Below the pieces are notes generated by a model. That model ran no database searches. It was not told the DNA's origin and saw only the letters and a program-made list of their open reading frames with translations. A DNA stretch of 64,000 nucleotides, taken from contig CAMTDV010000013.1 of the NCBI GenBank assembly GCA_947069175.1, forward strand, positions 54,876,610 through 54,940,609, read 5' to 3'. Position numbers and translations under genes: made by a program. The stretch comes from Scalesia atractyloides. Lineage: Eukaryota; Streptophyta; Magnoliopsida; Asterales; Asteraceae. Positions 1 through 10,311 of this stretch are shown in pieces (position 1 is the stretch's first letter; every line of letters begins with the position of its first letter).

Positions 1-1354
1 CTTTGACCACGGGGCCATGTCCACCAGGCACGTCCAGTGCCCAGTATAAACCTTAAAAATTTGTTGTTTAACCTCACTTTTTACATATTTAATAAAAAAT
101 CTGATTTGGGACACATTCAGGACAATGTGTAATTTAAATGTGTGGGGGGGGGGGATGTTAAAACTTGAATCGTTTGTCCTAAAAGAAAGCCTTACACAAA
201 ACTCACCTTGGAAAACCGCTAATCACCCTAAATCTTTTTCAATTTTTTTTATTTTTACTTATCTTGGTTTAGTTTGGGAAAAACAGGTTCAAAAATTATG
301 TTTTTACAAAATTACACCTAGTAGCGTCGTGATAAAAAGAACCGATTAAGAAAATTAAAAAAACAGGCATAACAAATCTTTGTAAAATTTGATTATATAA
401 ACACTTTTACATTATAACCCTTTCCCACAAAAGTGAGTTTTTGAGCCTTTACCGAGAATACAAATACATATCTATACTAATTGCTCAATTTTTCGTTTCT
501 TATGTGAATAGCCTGTTTGGTTCTAACAAATCTAGATATTGCGAAAGCAATACGTTCCCAATCTTTACCGACGCCATTCCAAGTAAGTAAATGATAGAGG
601 CATTAGGACTACGACTCATTTTGCATTTTAAATCTTTATTTTCCTTTGCATATCCCCCTAGTTAAACCCCTTTGAGCCTTAACCCTTTCGTTTCTAAACC
701 CGCAAAAATATAAACTTTTGCAAAACAACCGCTCACATTCACAAAAATTTCATTTCATTTATCACCATTCATATTAATAACAAGTTCGGTTATAAATAAC
801 AAAATATGGCTTAGTTTCAACTTTAGCTAAAAAACATTGGTTAAAGTATTTTTTTCTAAGCCATAAAATTGTTCAAGAAAAACCGATACTTGTACGCTTT
901 TCACCATTTTACGCAAAAATATCTACCCCTAACAAAAACCTACCCTTTTAAAGCCATCTTGATATTTACAAAGATTAACTCACAAGGAGAAGGTTTGATT
1001 GTTTGTCAAGCTAATGTTAGGCATAAGCGACACATCAGGTCTAGCGATTTCACTTAAACATCTTCGGCCGAGTGTTGAGTGACTACTTGTGAGATATGTA
1101 AATTTGTTTATAACTAAATAGAATTTATAATGGCATGCTATGCCGAAAACAAATTATTTTTCTTAAAATATGTTCCAAATAAATCATGACGAATAAGATT
1201 GTAAATAAAATAAAAACAAAATAAATTATGAACTTGGATTCCGAACATTCCAAAGATAAATCCAAAAACTTCTCTTCAACCAATTCCGTTTGGGTGTGTA
1301 AGCCATATTATAGAGTTTTTTTAGTACAAGCAAAGATTCAAGTGTGGGGGTATT
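1..1354 (+). mobile_element. Family A (Athila-like gypsy) 3' internal region, copy A1
   Basis: Non-coding 3' internal part of an LTR retrotransposon. It ends in a purine-rich tract (AAGTGTGGGGGTATT, 1340-1354) directly before an LTR that starts TGATGTGCGC, as expected for a polypurine tract and 3' LTR. The same sequence recurs almost unchanged from 14621 (copy A2) and, inverted and more diverged, in 59702-61000 (copy A4). Bases 1-177 are not in A2, so the duplication breakpoint is at 178. The short ORFs here (125-349, 869-1057) have no recognisable domain and are not called as genes. An 11-base G run lies at 144-154. The rest of the element lies left of the window. Confidence 0.75.
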
Positions 1355-1861
1355 TGATGTGCGCAAAATGCAACATATAAATTACGTCAAACAAGGCATA
1401 AAATCAACCCTTTTTCAGTACTAATGTGGGGAAAAAAAAGCATGTTTCTTTGTTTACATTTAAATTACATGATCAAAAGAGCATAAACGAATAAAAGGAA
1501 TAAATTAACAGAAGAAACCAACACAAATACTAAGAAGAAGGATTGACACCGCAAGCCACCCCCAATCACATCCAAAACAACAAAAATAACAAAGATAGAA
1601 GCTCAGGCACGGGGTCATGCCCACCAGGCATGGGGTCGTATCTAGTCAAAGAATCTCTTTAGAAAAAAACAACACCAACAGACAACCAACACAGGGCCGT
1701 GCCAACTCAACACGGGTCGTAGTCAACTTTAAGATTCGCAGAATCTAAGATAGTACAGCAAGTACACTTACCACGAGGCCATCCTCTGTCACCACGAGGC
1801 ATGTTAGCACACGAGGCAGTGCCAGGTGGGCACGGGGCCATGGTCGCCTTCTGTTTCCAGC

Positions 1862-1870
1862 TATAAATAG
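1862..1870 (+). promoter_or_regulatory. TATA box in LTR A1
   Basis: TATAAATAG, about 507 bp into the LTR. It is kept at 16314-16322 in copy A2 and, inverted, at 59182-59190 in A4. Its position separates U3 from a long transcribed R-U5 of about 1.1 kb. Confidence 0.6.
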
Positions 1871-2429
1871 AGGTGCTTAGTTCATGAGAAAGGCATCCCT
1901 TGGCAAACCACTTCTCTCACACTTGCCATCAGTCCACCAACACTACAACACCAACACCCACCACTATAATCCATCTTTCATCTTTTAGAGTGTGTAGTAA
2001 TCTCAGGATCCAAGATTGATCGTAAGAGTACTTGTCAAACAAAGGCCATGCTTAGCTAACTCTATTACATCACTTGGTGAACACAAATCTTTTATATATT
2101 ACATTTGATTTTCAATCTTTGGCAACTTTTTATTTGGGTATGTATTAGTGAGTTTAATAACTAGTTTTTTATATGGAAAGTGAACTTTATTTAAACATTT
2201 CTTCATGTTTCGTTGATTCACTCATTCGTATCTTTACAGTCTATATAAAGTGTGTTAACTACCTGGAAGGGGGTTAGAAGGGTGTTTGGGTGAAGTTCTT
2301 GTCTCATTCAATGTATAGATCCTACGAGGACTTGGTTCAAGCTTGTTAGGACTTCCCTTGAGGCGGATAGCTTTAAATCGGGGGAAGTAAGAACGGATTG
2401 AACCCCTTATAAATAACATAATATTAAAA

Positions 2430-2675
2430 TTTTATCCGGCCTTGCGGGACTATATCCCTGCTGACTTACACCAATATGGCCGAGGGTAACGTCTCCTTCA
2501 CAAGAGGGGCCTACCACTTTTCGCATTAATAACTTACTTAATTATCTTCCAATATTTCGACATTGCGGGACTGTATCCCTCTTGACTCAAACCAATAGAT
2601 TGAGGGTAACGTTTCCTTCACAAGAGGGGCCTACTACTATACCTAAGATAATCTCTTAAAATACCCAATGCACGG
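2430..2675 (+). repeat. 121-bp internal duplication with hairpins in LTR A
   Basis: Two units begin TTGCGGGAC at 2442 and 2563, a period of 121 bp. Each contains the short hairpin GGGACTATATCCCT or GGGACTGTATCCCT and a conserved block GGTAACGT..CCTTCACAAGAGGGGCC. Both units are kept in copy A2 (about 16875-17120), fragment A3 (about 13350-13560) and inverted in A4 (about 58420-58610). Confidence 0.7.
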
Positions 2676-3019
2676 AAATCATCAAAGGATATGTAAAGAG
2701 GAGTTGGGACCAAGTGATTCTTTCTTTTCTTTTTGTTTTCCTTTTTATTTATGTTTTTACTTTTCTATCTTTTAAAACTTTTAAAAATTTTATCAAAATT
2801 TGGTTAGATTAGCGTTAATGATAAGCTGGTATTAAAAGCTCTTGTGTCATTAGACGACTCGGTATCTTACCATCACTATACTACGTCCACGATGGGTGCA
2901 CTTGCCATAACGTGTGTAGAGTGGTAGTATTGTATCGTGTTTTATAAATTTAAATCTTGATCTACGTGTAAAAAGTGCCTAAAATATAACAAAAATTATA
3001 ACCCACTCGCACCATGTCA

Positions 3020-3982
3020 GTAAACCCTCTAACTCTAGATCCAAAAACTCATCCTCCTCAGTCAACACCTTCTCACTCACCTCATTGTCTTCCTCTGCAC
3101 CAAACATTATATCAACGGAATCTCACAATTCAACTTCTTCCTTAATCATCAGAGTCATTCCCGAAATCATATATAGTAACCGTGGCACCGGAGGTGGGAC
3201 TTCATCGTCCATTTTCGTCTTCATTTCTAGAAATGGTCCACTCATCTGACTCATACTCGTACAACATATACGGTGGCTCCTTCCCTGGTGCTAGAAACGT
3301 TGGGATTAATTCCCCCTGAGGGTTCATGTATCCAAGGTAGTTGCCCTCCGCATCATATGTATAACCGCGTTTTGATGGCTGCTCTGGTTGAACTTCTACC
3401 TTTTTCTTCTTTTCAGTCAATCCTATATTTAGCCAATTTCGCCTCCAACTATTTATCACTCCAGGTAAATTCAACTGTAAACTTACCCTTACTCTCTTCT
3501 TGTTCTTCCCACTGAATTGGAGGTGGGGCTGAGATGTCCATTATGGTCTCCGGCTCTACCCGTACAACTAGAGAGTGTAATCTTATCCTTATTTTTGCTC
3601 GTTCAACTATCATCTCATTTTGCCGTTGAAACATCTCCTCAAAATATAAGTTACTTACTACTCGAAGTGCCTGCTGATACGGGTCATCGTACTAATATGT
3701 GGGATATCCCTGTGAATGATATGAATGCGGCTACACAATGGGTTAGCGTAATAGCATGTGGAGTACCCACGGTGAATTTGGACAATGAATAGTGAAGTGG
3801 GGTCCTCCACAAATGTCAAACATAATAGACTCATAAGACTCATCACGAAAAAAAAACAAAGAAAAACAGAATATTAGACTCCTATGACTCAATATACAAA
3901 AGACCAAAACAAAACAAAAGACACGTAGCACATATTTTGTGGATAAGTGTAATAAAAGCTAATAAATGCAATCGCCTAAGAG
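3020..3982 (-). pseudogene. Gag fragment of gypsy element G, copy 1
   Basis: Minus-strand coding remnant read from about 3700 down to 3020. Two overlapping frames (3634-3449 and 3474-3202) meet at a frameshift near 3450-3475. The stretch has a basic Glu/Arg/Gln-rich region (QRQNEMIVERAKIRIR), a Lys-rich segment, a Tyr/Gly/Pro segment (YTYDAEGNYLGYMNPQGE) and an acidic C-terminal tail, the composition of a gypsy gag C-terminus. A tRNA-Asp-type PBS lies just upstream on this strand (3983-4000) and an LTR beyond it, which places this as the 5' coding part of an Athila/Tat-like element. It is cut at 3019 by LTR A1. Nearly identical copies are at 17462-18436 and, more diverged, 13933-14620. The lineage name is an inference. 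Confidence 0.6.
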
Positions 3983-4000
3983 TCCTCGACAACTGCGCCA
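3983..4000 (-). other. Primer binding site of element G, copy 1 (tRNA-Asp type)
   Basis: On the minus strand this reads TGGCGCAGTTGTCGAGGA, close to the Athila-type tRNA-Asp primer site TGGCGCCGTTGCCGGGGA. The copy at 18437-18453 reads TGGCGCTGTTTCGGGGA. It is followed on the plus side by an LTR end, TGATTTGC, at 4007. Confidence 0.6.
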
Positions 4001-4006
4001 AAAAGT

Positions 4007-4428
4007 TGATTTGCTAAAAGTGGTCTAATTAAACTAACTAATTTGAAAATTAAACTAGACACACCAAGTTTTAAATTTATAACTAAGACTATCTAAAACC
4101 AAGACCACACCACCAGCAAGTATACAGGTCAATGTAGTAACACTTAAGTTAGTCTGAGTATTGAACCCACTAAACTCTACTAATTACGAATATTAGACTC
4201 GATTACTTATCTACTAACTTGACTTAATTGTTTTTATGTTTTCACGGGGGGGGGGGGGGGGGGGGTGTTCTAATAACCTAATGCAATTAATTAAAATTAA
4301 CTAAAGCTGACTAAGACATGAACTAAGACTGAAGACGAATTCAAATTATGGGAAATCACTACCTAGGTCTGAATCTACACATCATGGGATATATATTGAT
4401 TACTAATAGATCAAGGCATAAGAAGATC
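4007..4428 (-). repeat. LTR of element G, copy 1, cut by copia-1
   Basis: Minus-strand LTR ending next to the PBS; its plus-strand left end is TGATTTGCTAAAAG. It matches 18460-18868 in the second copy. The match stops at AGAAGATC (4421-4428), exactly where copia-1 begins. It contains a run of 20 G (4246-4265) where the other copy has 6. Confidence 0.6.
4246..4265 (+). repeat. Homopolymer G20
   Basis: Twenty consecutive G within the G-element LTR. The duplicate copy has only six (18699-18704). Either the tract expanded after the duplication or the assembly is wrong at a homopolymer. Confidence 0.9.
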
Positions 4429-4878
4429 TCCTGGTGCATATTTGTGACAACAGCTTAGATTTGGTCTTTGGATATCTTGTAATTAGTAAAACTATAAATA
4501 ATTAGTGGGTTTAGTATGGTAGTAGTTGATTAGAAGGGATTGGGCTAAACCTGACACAATACAGTGAGTGGTAGGCAAATTAGGCCTAGACCCATTTGCA
4601 GCCATCTGGTGAAACCCTAGCCCAGTCGCAAACCTGTCTCTATATAAAGAGAGTTTTGAATTAGGGTTAAGGTTGCTCAGAGAATCACTTCAAGAGAGTT
4701 GAGAGAGAATTCGTGTGGTCTAGATTGATTGTAATCATTGTGATAGATAATCAATAAAGATCGGGTTTATAGTGATTGTTGTTCTTGTTCGTTTTCTACG
4801 AAATCTGATCTAGGGGATTCCACACTCTAGGTTGGATAGACGATTCTGTGAAGATCCATACGGATTAGTGGACCGACA
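4429..4878 (+). repeat. Copia-1 5' LTR
   Basis: 450 bp, homologous to the copia-2 3' LTR (51976-52429). The first six bases have drifted to TCCTGG from TGTTGG; the LTR ends GACA two bases before the PBS. A TATA box (TATATAAA, 4641-4648) is present, unlike in the 5' LTR of copia-2. Confidence 0.8.
4641..4648 (+). promoter_or_regulatory. TATA box of copia-1 5' LTR
   Basis: TATATAAA within the LTR, followed by a purine-rich stretch and the start of the transcribed leader. The corresponding box in copia-2 survives only in its 3' LTR (about 52189-52197). Confidence 0.55.
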
Positions 4879-4880
4879 AT

Positions 4881-4892
4881 TGGTATCAGAGC
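4881..4892 (+). other. Copia-1 primer binding site (initiator tRNA-Met)
   Basis: TGGTATCAGAGC, the usual plant copia PBS complementary to the 3' end of initiator tRNA-Met, two bases after the LTR. Confidence 0.9.
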
Positions 4893-5009
4893 ATCGACTC
4901 TTGATTTGCTCGGTTCAGAATCGTTATAGCAGGAAAAGTTGAAGTTTTGGACGTTTTTAAAGGCTGGTTCGAAGTTTTGACGGCTGTTCTAGGGTTTCTG
5001 GTTGTATTT

Positions 5010-5400
5010 CGGATAAACAGCAAGCATCTCGGGTAGAGTAAGTGCATCTCGGATCATTAGAGAAGCATCTCGGATCAGAAAGCTTGCATTTCAGATCATC
5101 AGAGAAGCATCTCAGATCAAAATAGTTGCATCTTGGATCAGAATATTTGCATCTCGGATAAGAATAGTGCATCTCGAATCATAGGTGTTCATCTCGGATT
5201 GCATCTCGGATCATAACAGAACATCTCGGATTTTTAGTATTGATCTCAGATCATCTCGAATACCATCTCGGATCATCTCTAATACCATCTCGGATCACTG
5301 TTCCGAATCACCATCTCAGATCAGCATCTCGGATCACTTTTCCGAGTTCCTATCTCGGATTGTTAATCCAAGTTACTATTTCGAATTCGGTACTGTTCCG
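5010..5400 (+). repeat. ATCTCGGAT repeat array in copia-1 leader
   Basis: More than fifteen copies of the 9-mer ATCTCGGAT or close variants (ATCTCAGAT, ATCTCGAAT), spaced about 13-25 bp apart, between PBS and gag. A related but rearranged array occupies 43450-43850 of copia-2. Short ORFs over it (4957-5172, 5185-5436) are by-products of the repeat. Confidence 0.8.
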
Positions 5401-5570
5401 AGTTATACCCATAAAGGTGGAAAGTTAACCAGCTGACGTAACCGGAGTTAAACGTTTTCGTACACATAATTTGATCCATAGAGAATCTTGACAAATCGGT
5501 TGCACAGTTAGACTCGTGTGATTTTTAGGAAAAAAAAATTTAACGTTTTTAATGAGCCGGTTCAGTAAAA

Positions 5571-8483
5571 ATGTCGAATATGTCTAACTTAAATGAATTG
5601 TTGAGAATGGAGCACGAGGCAGGCACGACTAACAAACCACCTAAATATTGAAAGTAGAAAATTACCTTACATGGAAGGATAGGTTTCAGTCGTTCATTGA
5701 ATATCAGGACACACGGTTGTTGATCTATATTCCAGATGGGTAGGCTAACCCAACTCATGACTTTGAAGGCAGACAACGTGTCACTGCCTATGTGAACATG
5801 TCAGAGACTGAAAAGAGAATGTATGAGTCTGAGAAGAAGGCCTTAGCTGTTGTAAAGATGTCGTTACCTGATGGCATCAAACGTACATTCAAGTGATATA
5901 CCACTTCGAAGGAGATGTGGGATGCTCTAGAAAAGAGGTATGAGGGCAGTCCTGATGTGAAGAAGAACAAGGTTGATTTGTTGGAGAACCAGTTTGTTGT
6001 CTTTAAAGGCATGAGAAATGAGTCCCTTGAAGATATTATCACGAGATATTATCATCTAATGTCAGAAATAGGCAATTATGACATAGAGGGATATACAGCT
6101 GTTGAGATAAATGATAAGTTGCTCGATGCTTTACCTGCCAAGTGGGATATTTATACTCTTATAATAAAGGGTGAAGCTGACTATGGAAATAAAGACTTGG
6201 AAGAGGTTTGTGGGAAACTGAGAGTTTTTGAGCTCAACATGAAGAAGAAGGAAACCGGATATGATCAGGTTCAAGATCCGGGAATTTATAAAGGGCTTAC
6301 ATCTTCTTCTTCCAACAATGCTTCAAGTGATTCTACAACTGCGTTTCTTTCATGTGAAAATGAGCAGGTTGTGACCAATGCTGATGGTGAAGTGTGTTTT
6401 GTAGCTGCTTCAGGAGGATCATCAGGGGCAAAGAGACAAAAAGCCAGCAATAGTAACAACAGTACAAGATCTATGCCTCTGAATGTCAAGGCTGGTGAAG
6501 ATCATCTGCCTTGCTGGCTTCATTCGTTGCTTCCTATGAGAACTACATTCACGGAAGAATATCTGATCCTGCTATGTTTGATGAAGATTATGATCAGATT
6601 GACCCTGATGACCTAGAAGAGATGGATTTACAATGGCAGATGGCCATGATCTCTAGAAGAGTGAAGAGATTCATGAATAGGACAGGAAGGAAGTTCGTTG
6701 GAAAGAATGTGGGTTTTGACAAGTCTAAAGTGAAGTGTTACAATTGTCAAAATTACGGACACTTTGCTAGAGAGTGTCAAAGACCTAAGTCTGAATCTCG
6801 TTCTAGCTCATTTTTCAATATTTTCCTGGTCATGGTTCAAGCAACAAGAATGCGTCAACTAACACTACATCAAAGGCCCTGATCTCTACTGCTAGAGAAG
6901 GCTCTTATGATTGGAGTGTTCATCTGGAGGGTGATGACAATGCCACACAGGCGTTCATGGCTGAGATAGCCCCAGTTGATTATGCAGAATTCAAGGCAGA
7001 TGCTAAGGTACAGCGAAAGACGGTAGCTAAAAAAGCTGGTGTAGAACAGAATGCTACAGATAAGAAGATGGCTGCTGATTTTGCGGCTTTCATGGTCAAT
7101 CTAAGCAAATCAACAGGAGAGGTACATTCTAACTCTGGTAGTTCTGTTTGCCTAAAATGTCGTGAACTGCAAAGTGAAGTTGACACGTTAACAAAACAAA
7201 ACCAAAGTCTGGTAAATGAGCTCTCGAACATAAAGGAATCAAACTTTTTCGTAAAAAGAAATGAGTCATTATATTTGAAGAACATTACGGGTTATGAAGA
7301 AGAAATCAACATTTTAACGTGTATACTAAATGAAAAACTTTAAATTATTAATTTAGCTCATGATATGATGAGTGAGAAAACAAAAGAGATTTCAAAAAGA
7401 TGCACAGAGTTGTCAGAAGCACAACTGAAAATTTGTGAACTTGAAAAGAAATTGAATCAATTCAGAGATTCATCTTTTGTTATGAAAGACGTGATGAATG
7501 GCTTGAAGACGAGTAATGACAAGACAAGTGTGGGCTTCAAAGGTTTCAATGAAGTTCCACCACCTCTTGGCCATGACTATTCTTTCTTGGCAGATGAAGA
7601 AGAGCTAACAGATTTTTTGTCACCTACACCTAGTAGTTCCACATCAGGGAATGTTGATGTGTCTGAGAATGCCAAGAAGAATAATAACAGAGAAGCGGGT
7701 TTGAAAACAAAGAATACATACCCTAAGAATCAAAAGAATTTTTTTTAAAGATTGAATTTGTCAAAGGTGTGATCTGAAAGAAGAGACCACTGTTATTACA
7801 AGAGAGTCAAATATGCAGTTTGCTAAAAATAAAAACAAAGAAAAAACTGATATTGAGCAAACTAAACAAGATCCTTCAAAGCATCATCATCATCATCGTC
7901 ACCTGATGAATCTAAATGAGAGACTTTAATTAACAAGTCTTAGGCTAGAAGTTCGTGCTTCAAATGTCACAACAATGGACATGTAGATAGATGTTGTCCT
8001 AACAAAAAGAATGAAGCACATGTGAGTGAGAGACAGAGAGAAAAATCACCAGAAAAAATTGGTGACGGTGAGAAGAAGGTTACTAACTCACCAAAGATAT
8101 CTACCACCAAGCAACAGAGTGTTGCTGTTGGTGTAGATAAGGCTGAAAAAGGGACTCGCCAAGTTCATCATTTTCAAAGAAATCAACAAAGATTTCAGCC
8201 AGAATCTACATCAGGCAGATATGAAAGACCTAGAAGTAGTTTACCTAGAATGAATAACTTTAATGGTCACTCAAGTAATTTCAGAAGTCAAGGTCAATAT
8301 CAAACTCAATATCAAAATGTTGGTAGTCGAAATTTTTATTTTATTGGCTTTAGAAATTATTCTCATCAAAATTCATGGAACCAAAACCAAAATTTCCAAA
8401 GGTCACAAAGTCCAAACATGTTTAGGAAACCTCAGGACCAGAGACGTAGTGGAAATCAAAAACCATTTCCATCAGCAGTTTGA
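5571..8483 (+). pseudogene. gag: Copia-1 gag polyprotein, broken
   Basis: Capsid and nucleocapsid protein of a Ty1/copia element. The first ATG (5571) starts MSNMSNLNELLRMEHE and meets stops after about 25 codons. The best-kept stretch (5915-6616) is a UBN2-type copia gag domain (MWDALEKRYEG...LLDALPAKWD). A frameshift near 6510-6600 leads to a CCHC zinc knuckle (CYNCQNYGHFAREC, 6736-6777). A predicted coiled-coil, Lys/Glu-rich stretch covers 6957-7748, then a second CCHC knuckle (CFKCHNNGHVDRCC, 7956-7994) and a Gln/Asn/Arg-rich linker (8022-8483). Several stops and frameshifts mean it cannot be translated as one protein. Copia-2 has the same layout at 44128-47040. Confidence 0.85.
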
Positions 8484-8583
8484 GATCCAAGACTCCTGTA
8501 AGGAGTGATGGATATTGGATGAATGTTCTGGTGGTTGATGAATCTGGAAGACCCAAGACCATTACGGCTTGGGTCCCCCAATC

Positions 8584-10191
8584 TAACTAATTTTTGTTGG
8601 GTTGTGCAAGAGCTGCTAAGAAGGATTATCAACTTGTGGTATGTTGATAATGGCTGCTCAGGCACACGATAGGGGATGCAAGGTTGCCGACTGAGTTTGA
8701 GAATATAGATGGATGTTATGTGAATTTTGCAGGTTCTAAAGGAGGGCACATTACAGGTCGAGGAAAAGTGACCAACGTGAAGATCACATTGGACAAAGTG
8801 AACTATGTCGAGCAGCTGAAGCACAATCTGATGAGCATGTCTCAAGTCTACGTAAAGGGTCACTCGGTCCACTTTACTAAGTCTGAAGCTTTGGTGTTGA
8901 AACCTGGATAGTGATGAGAGCGCCAAAAAACGACACTTACGTCATGGACATGGGAGCTAAGGACTCTTCCATTGTAGTGGCGTGTTTACTGTCAAAAGCA
9001 TCTGAGGCTGTTATTGATGTGGCACAGACGCACGGCCCACATCCACTACCGAAAAATGAATTATATTATTAAAAACGGTTTAGTGGAAGGGTTGCTAGTG
9101 CAAAAGTTTCACGTGGAAGATAAATGTCTTCCATGTCAAAAGGGAAAACAACATAAGAAACCTCACAAGTTAAAATAGTAAATTCCATAGATGCCCCTTA
9201 TGAATTACTTCATATGGATCTATTCGATCCGATGAACGTAAGGAGCATAGGTGGAAAGTATTATTGTTTAGTTGTCACAGATGATTACTCACGATGTTCA
9301 TGGGTTTTCTTTTTAGGTACAAAAGATGAGACAGTGGGGATGCTGATAGATCTTTTTACAAAATTGGAAAATGTCCATGATGCACGGATCCAAAGGATAA
9401 GGAGTGATAATGGCATGGAGTTCAAGAATCATATTCTGGATCTCTATTGTCTTCACAAGGGGATTGAGCATCCTTCTTATGCTCCTTATACACCTCAACA
9501 GAATGGAGTCACTGAGAGGAAAAACAGGACGTTGATTGAAGCCGCTAGGACTATGCTTTCTGATTCAAAGCTTCCAGTTCTTTTCTGGGGAGAAGTTGTG
9601 AGCATAGCTTGTTATGTCCTAAACAATGTTTGGATGGTTAAACGGTTTAACAAAACATGTCACAAACTATTGTTTAACCGAAAACCTAACTTGAAAGGCT
9701 TTGAACCTTTTGGATTACACTACACCATTGTACGAAATAAAGATAAGCAAAAATTCGGTAAGGTAGATGACGAGGGTTACTTTTTAGGCTATATGTCTGG
9801 AACACCGAATAAAAGGGGTTTTAATCTAAAAACTGGTGAAATTGAGGTTGTGTTTAACTTGGAAATCACTAGTTATTCACCTCAACAATCAACGAGTGGT
9901 CCTGCTATATTATATGATTATTATAGCGTTTCTAAATCATTTAATATTCCTGATTTTTCCAATGTAGATGAGTCTCAAGTGATTCAAACTGTGATCAGTG
10001 TAGATGAAGATGGTGACTTCATGCCTAGATCGAGTATATCAATGACAGATGCTCGAGAAACTTCTTCCAGTGCAGCTCCACATGACTCTAGTGATAGTGA
10101 CTCTGAACCTATTCAGGGGAGGATTTTACTAATCCGTTTGCTAATAAGGACATTCAGGGGGAGATTGGATCTAATCTGGGAGATAATTTAG
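8584..10191 (+). pseudogene. pol: Copia-1 protease and integrase, broken
   Basis: An aspartic protease site reads WYVDNGCS at about 8637-8660. The family norm is DSG, kept in copia-2, so the Ser has changed to Asn. The GAG-pre-integrase and zinc-binding segment follows (about 9020-9170, CLPCQKGKQHKK). The integrase core is the long frame 9214-10191: HMDLF holds the first catalytic Asp, RSDNGMEF the second, and GVTERKNRT the Glu. The 3' end carries a Ser/Asp-rich linker. Frameshifts near 8910 and 9000-9200 break the protease-integrase join. Integrase inserts the cDNA into the genome; this copy is a relic. Confidence 0.85.
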
Positions 10192-10311
10192 TTGTTGACA
10201 CCATTGCTACTACACGCGCAAACAGAGATCATCCTGTTGAGAAATCCTAGGTGATGCTACTGCAGGTGTTCAGACAAGAACAGGTGTGATCGAAGGTTCC
10301 TTTTATTTACT

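Larger units (their letters stand above)
1355..3019 (+). repeat. LTR of family A, copy A1 (3' LTR)
   Basis: 1665-bp LTR, starting TGATGTGCGC after the polypurine tract and ending CACCATGTCA. The ends were fixed by comparing copy A2 (15797-17461), fragment A3 (ends 13932) and inverted copies at 58054-59701 and 63501 onward. A TATA-like box lies about 507 bp in. The transcribed half contains a duplicated 121-bp unit with small hairpins. The sequence right of the LTR is the gag of another element (G) in the opposite direction, so A inserted into G. Confidence 0.85.

Noticed and set aside
125..1057. Short ORFs in the family A 3' region, repeated at 14580-15499
   Set aside because: They are copies of one non-coding stretch, have no recognised domain, and are not open in the diverged A4 copy.
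4957..5436. Repetitive Cys/Asp/Ser ORFs in copia-1 leader
   Set aside because: They are translations of the ATCTCGGAT array and are not shared as ORFs with copia-2.
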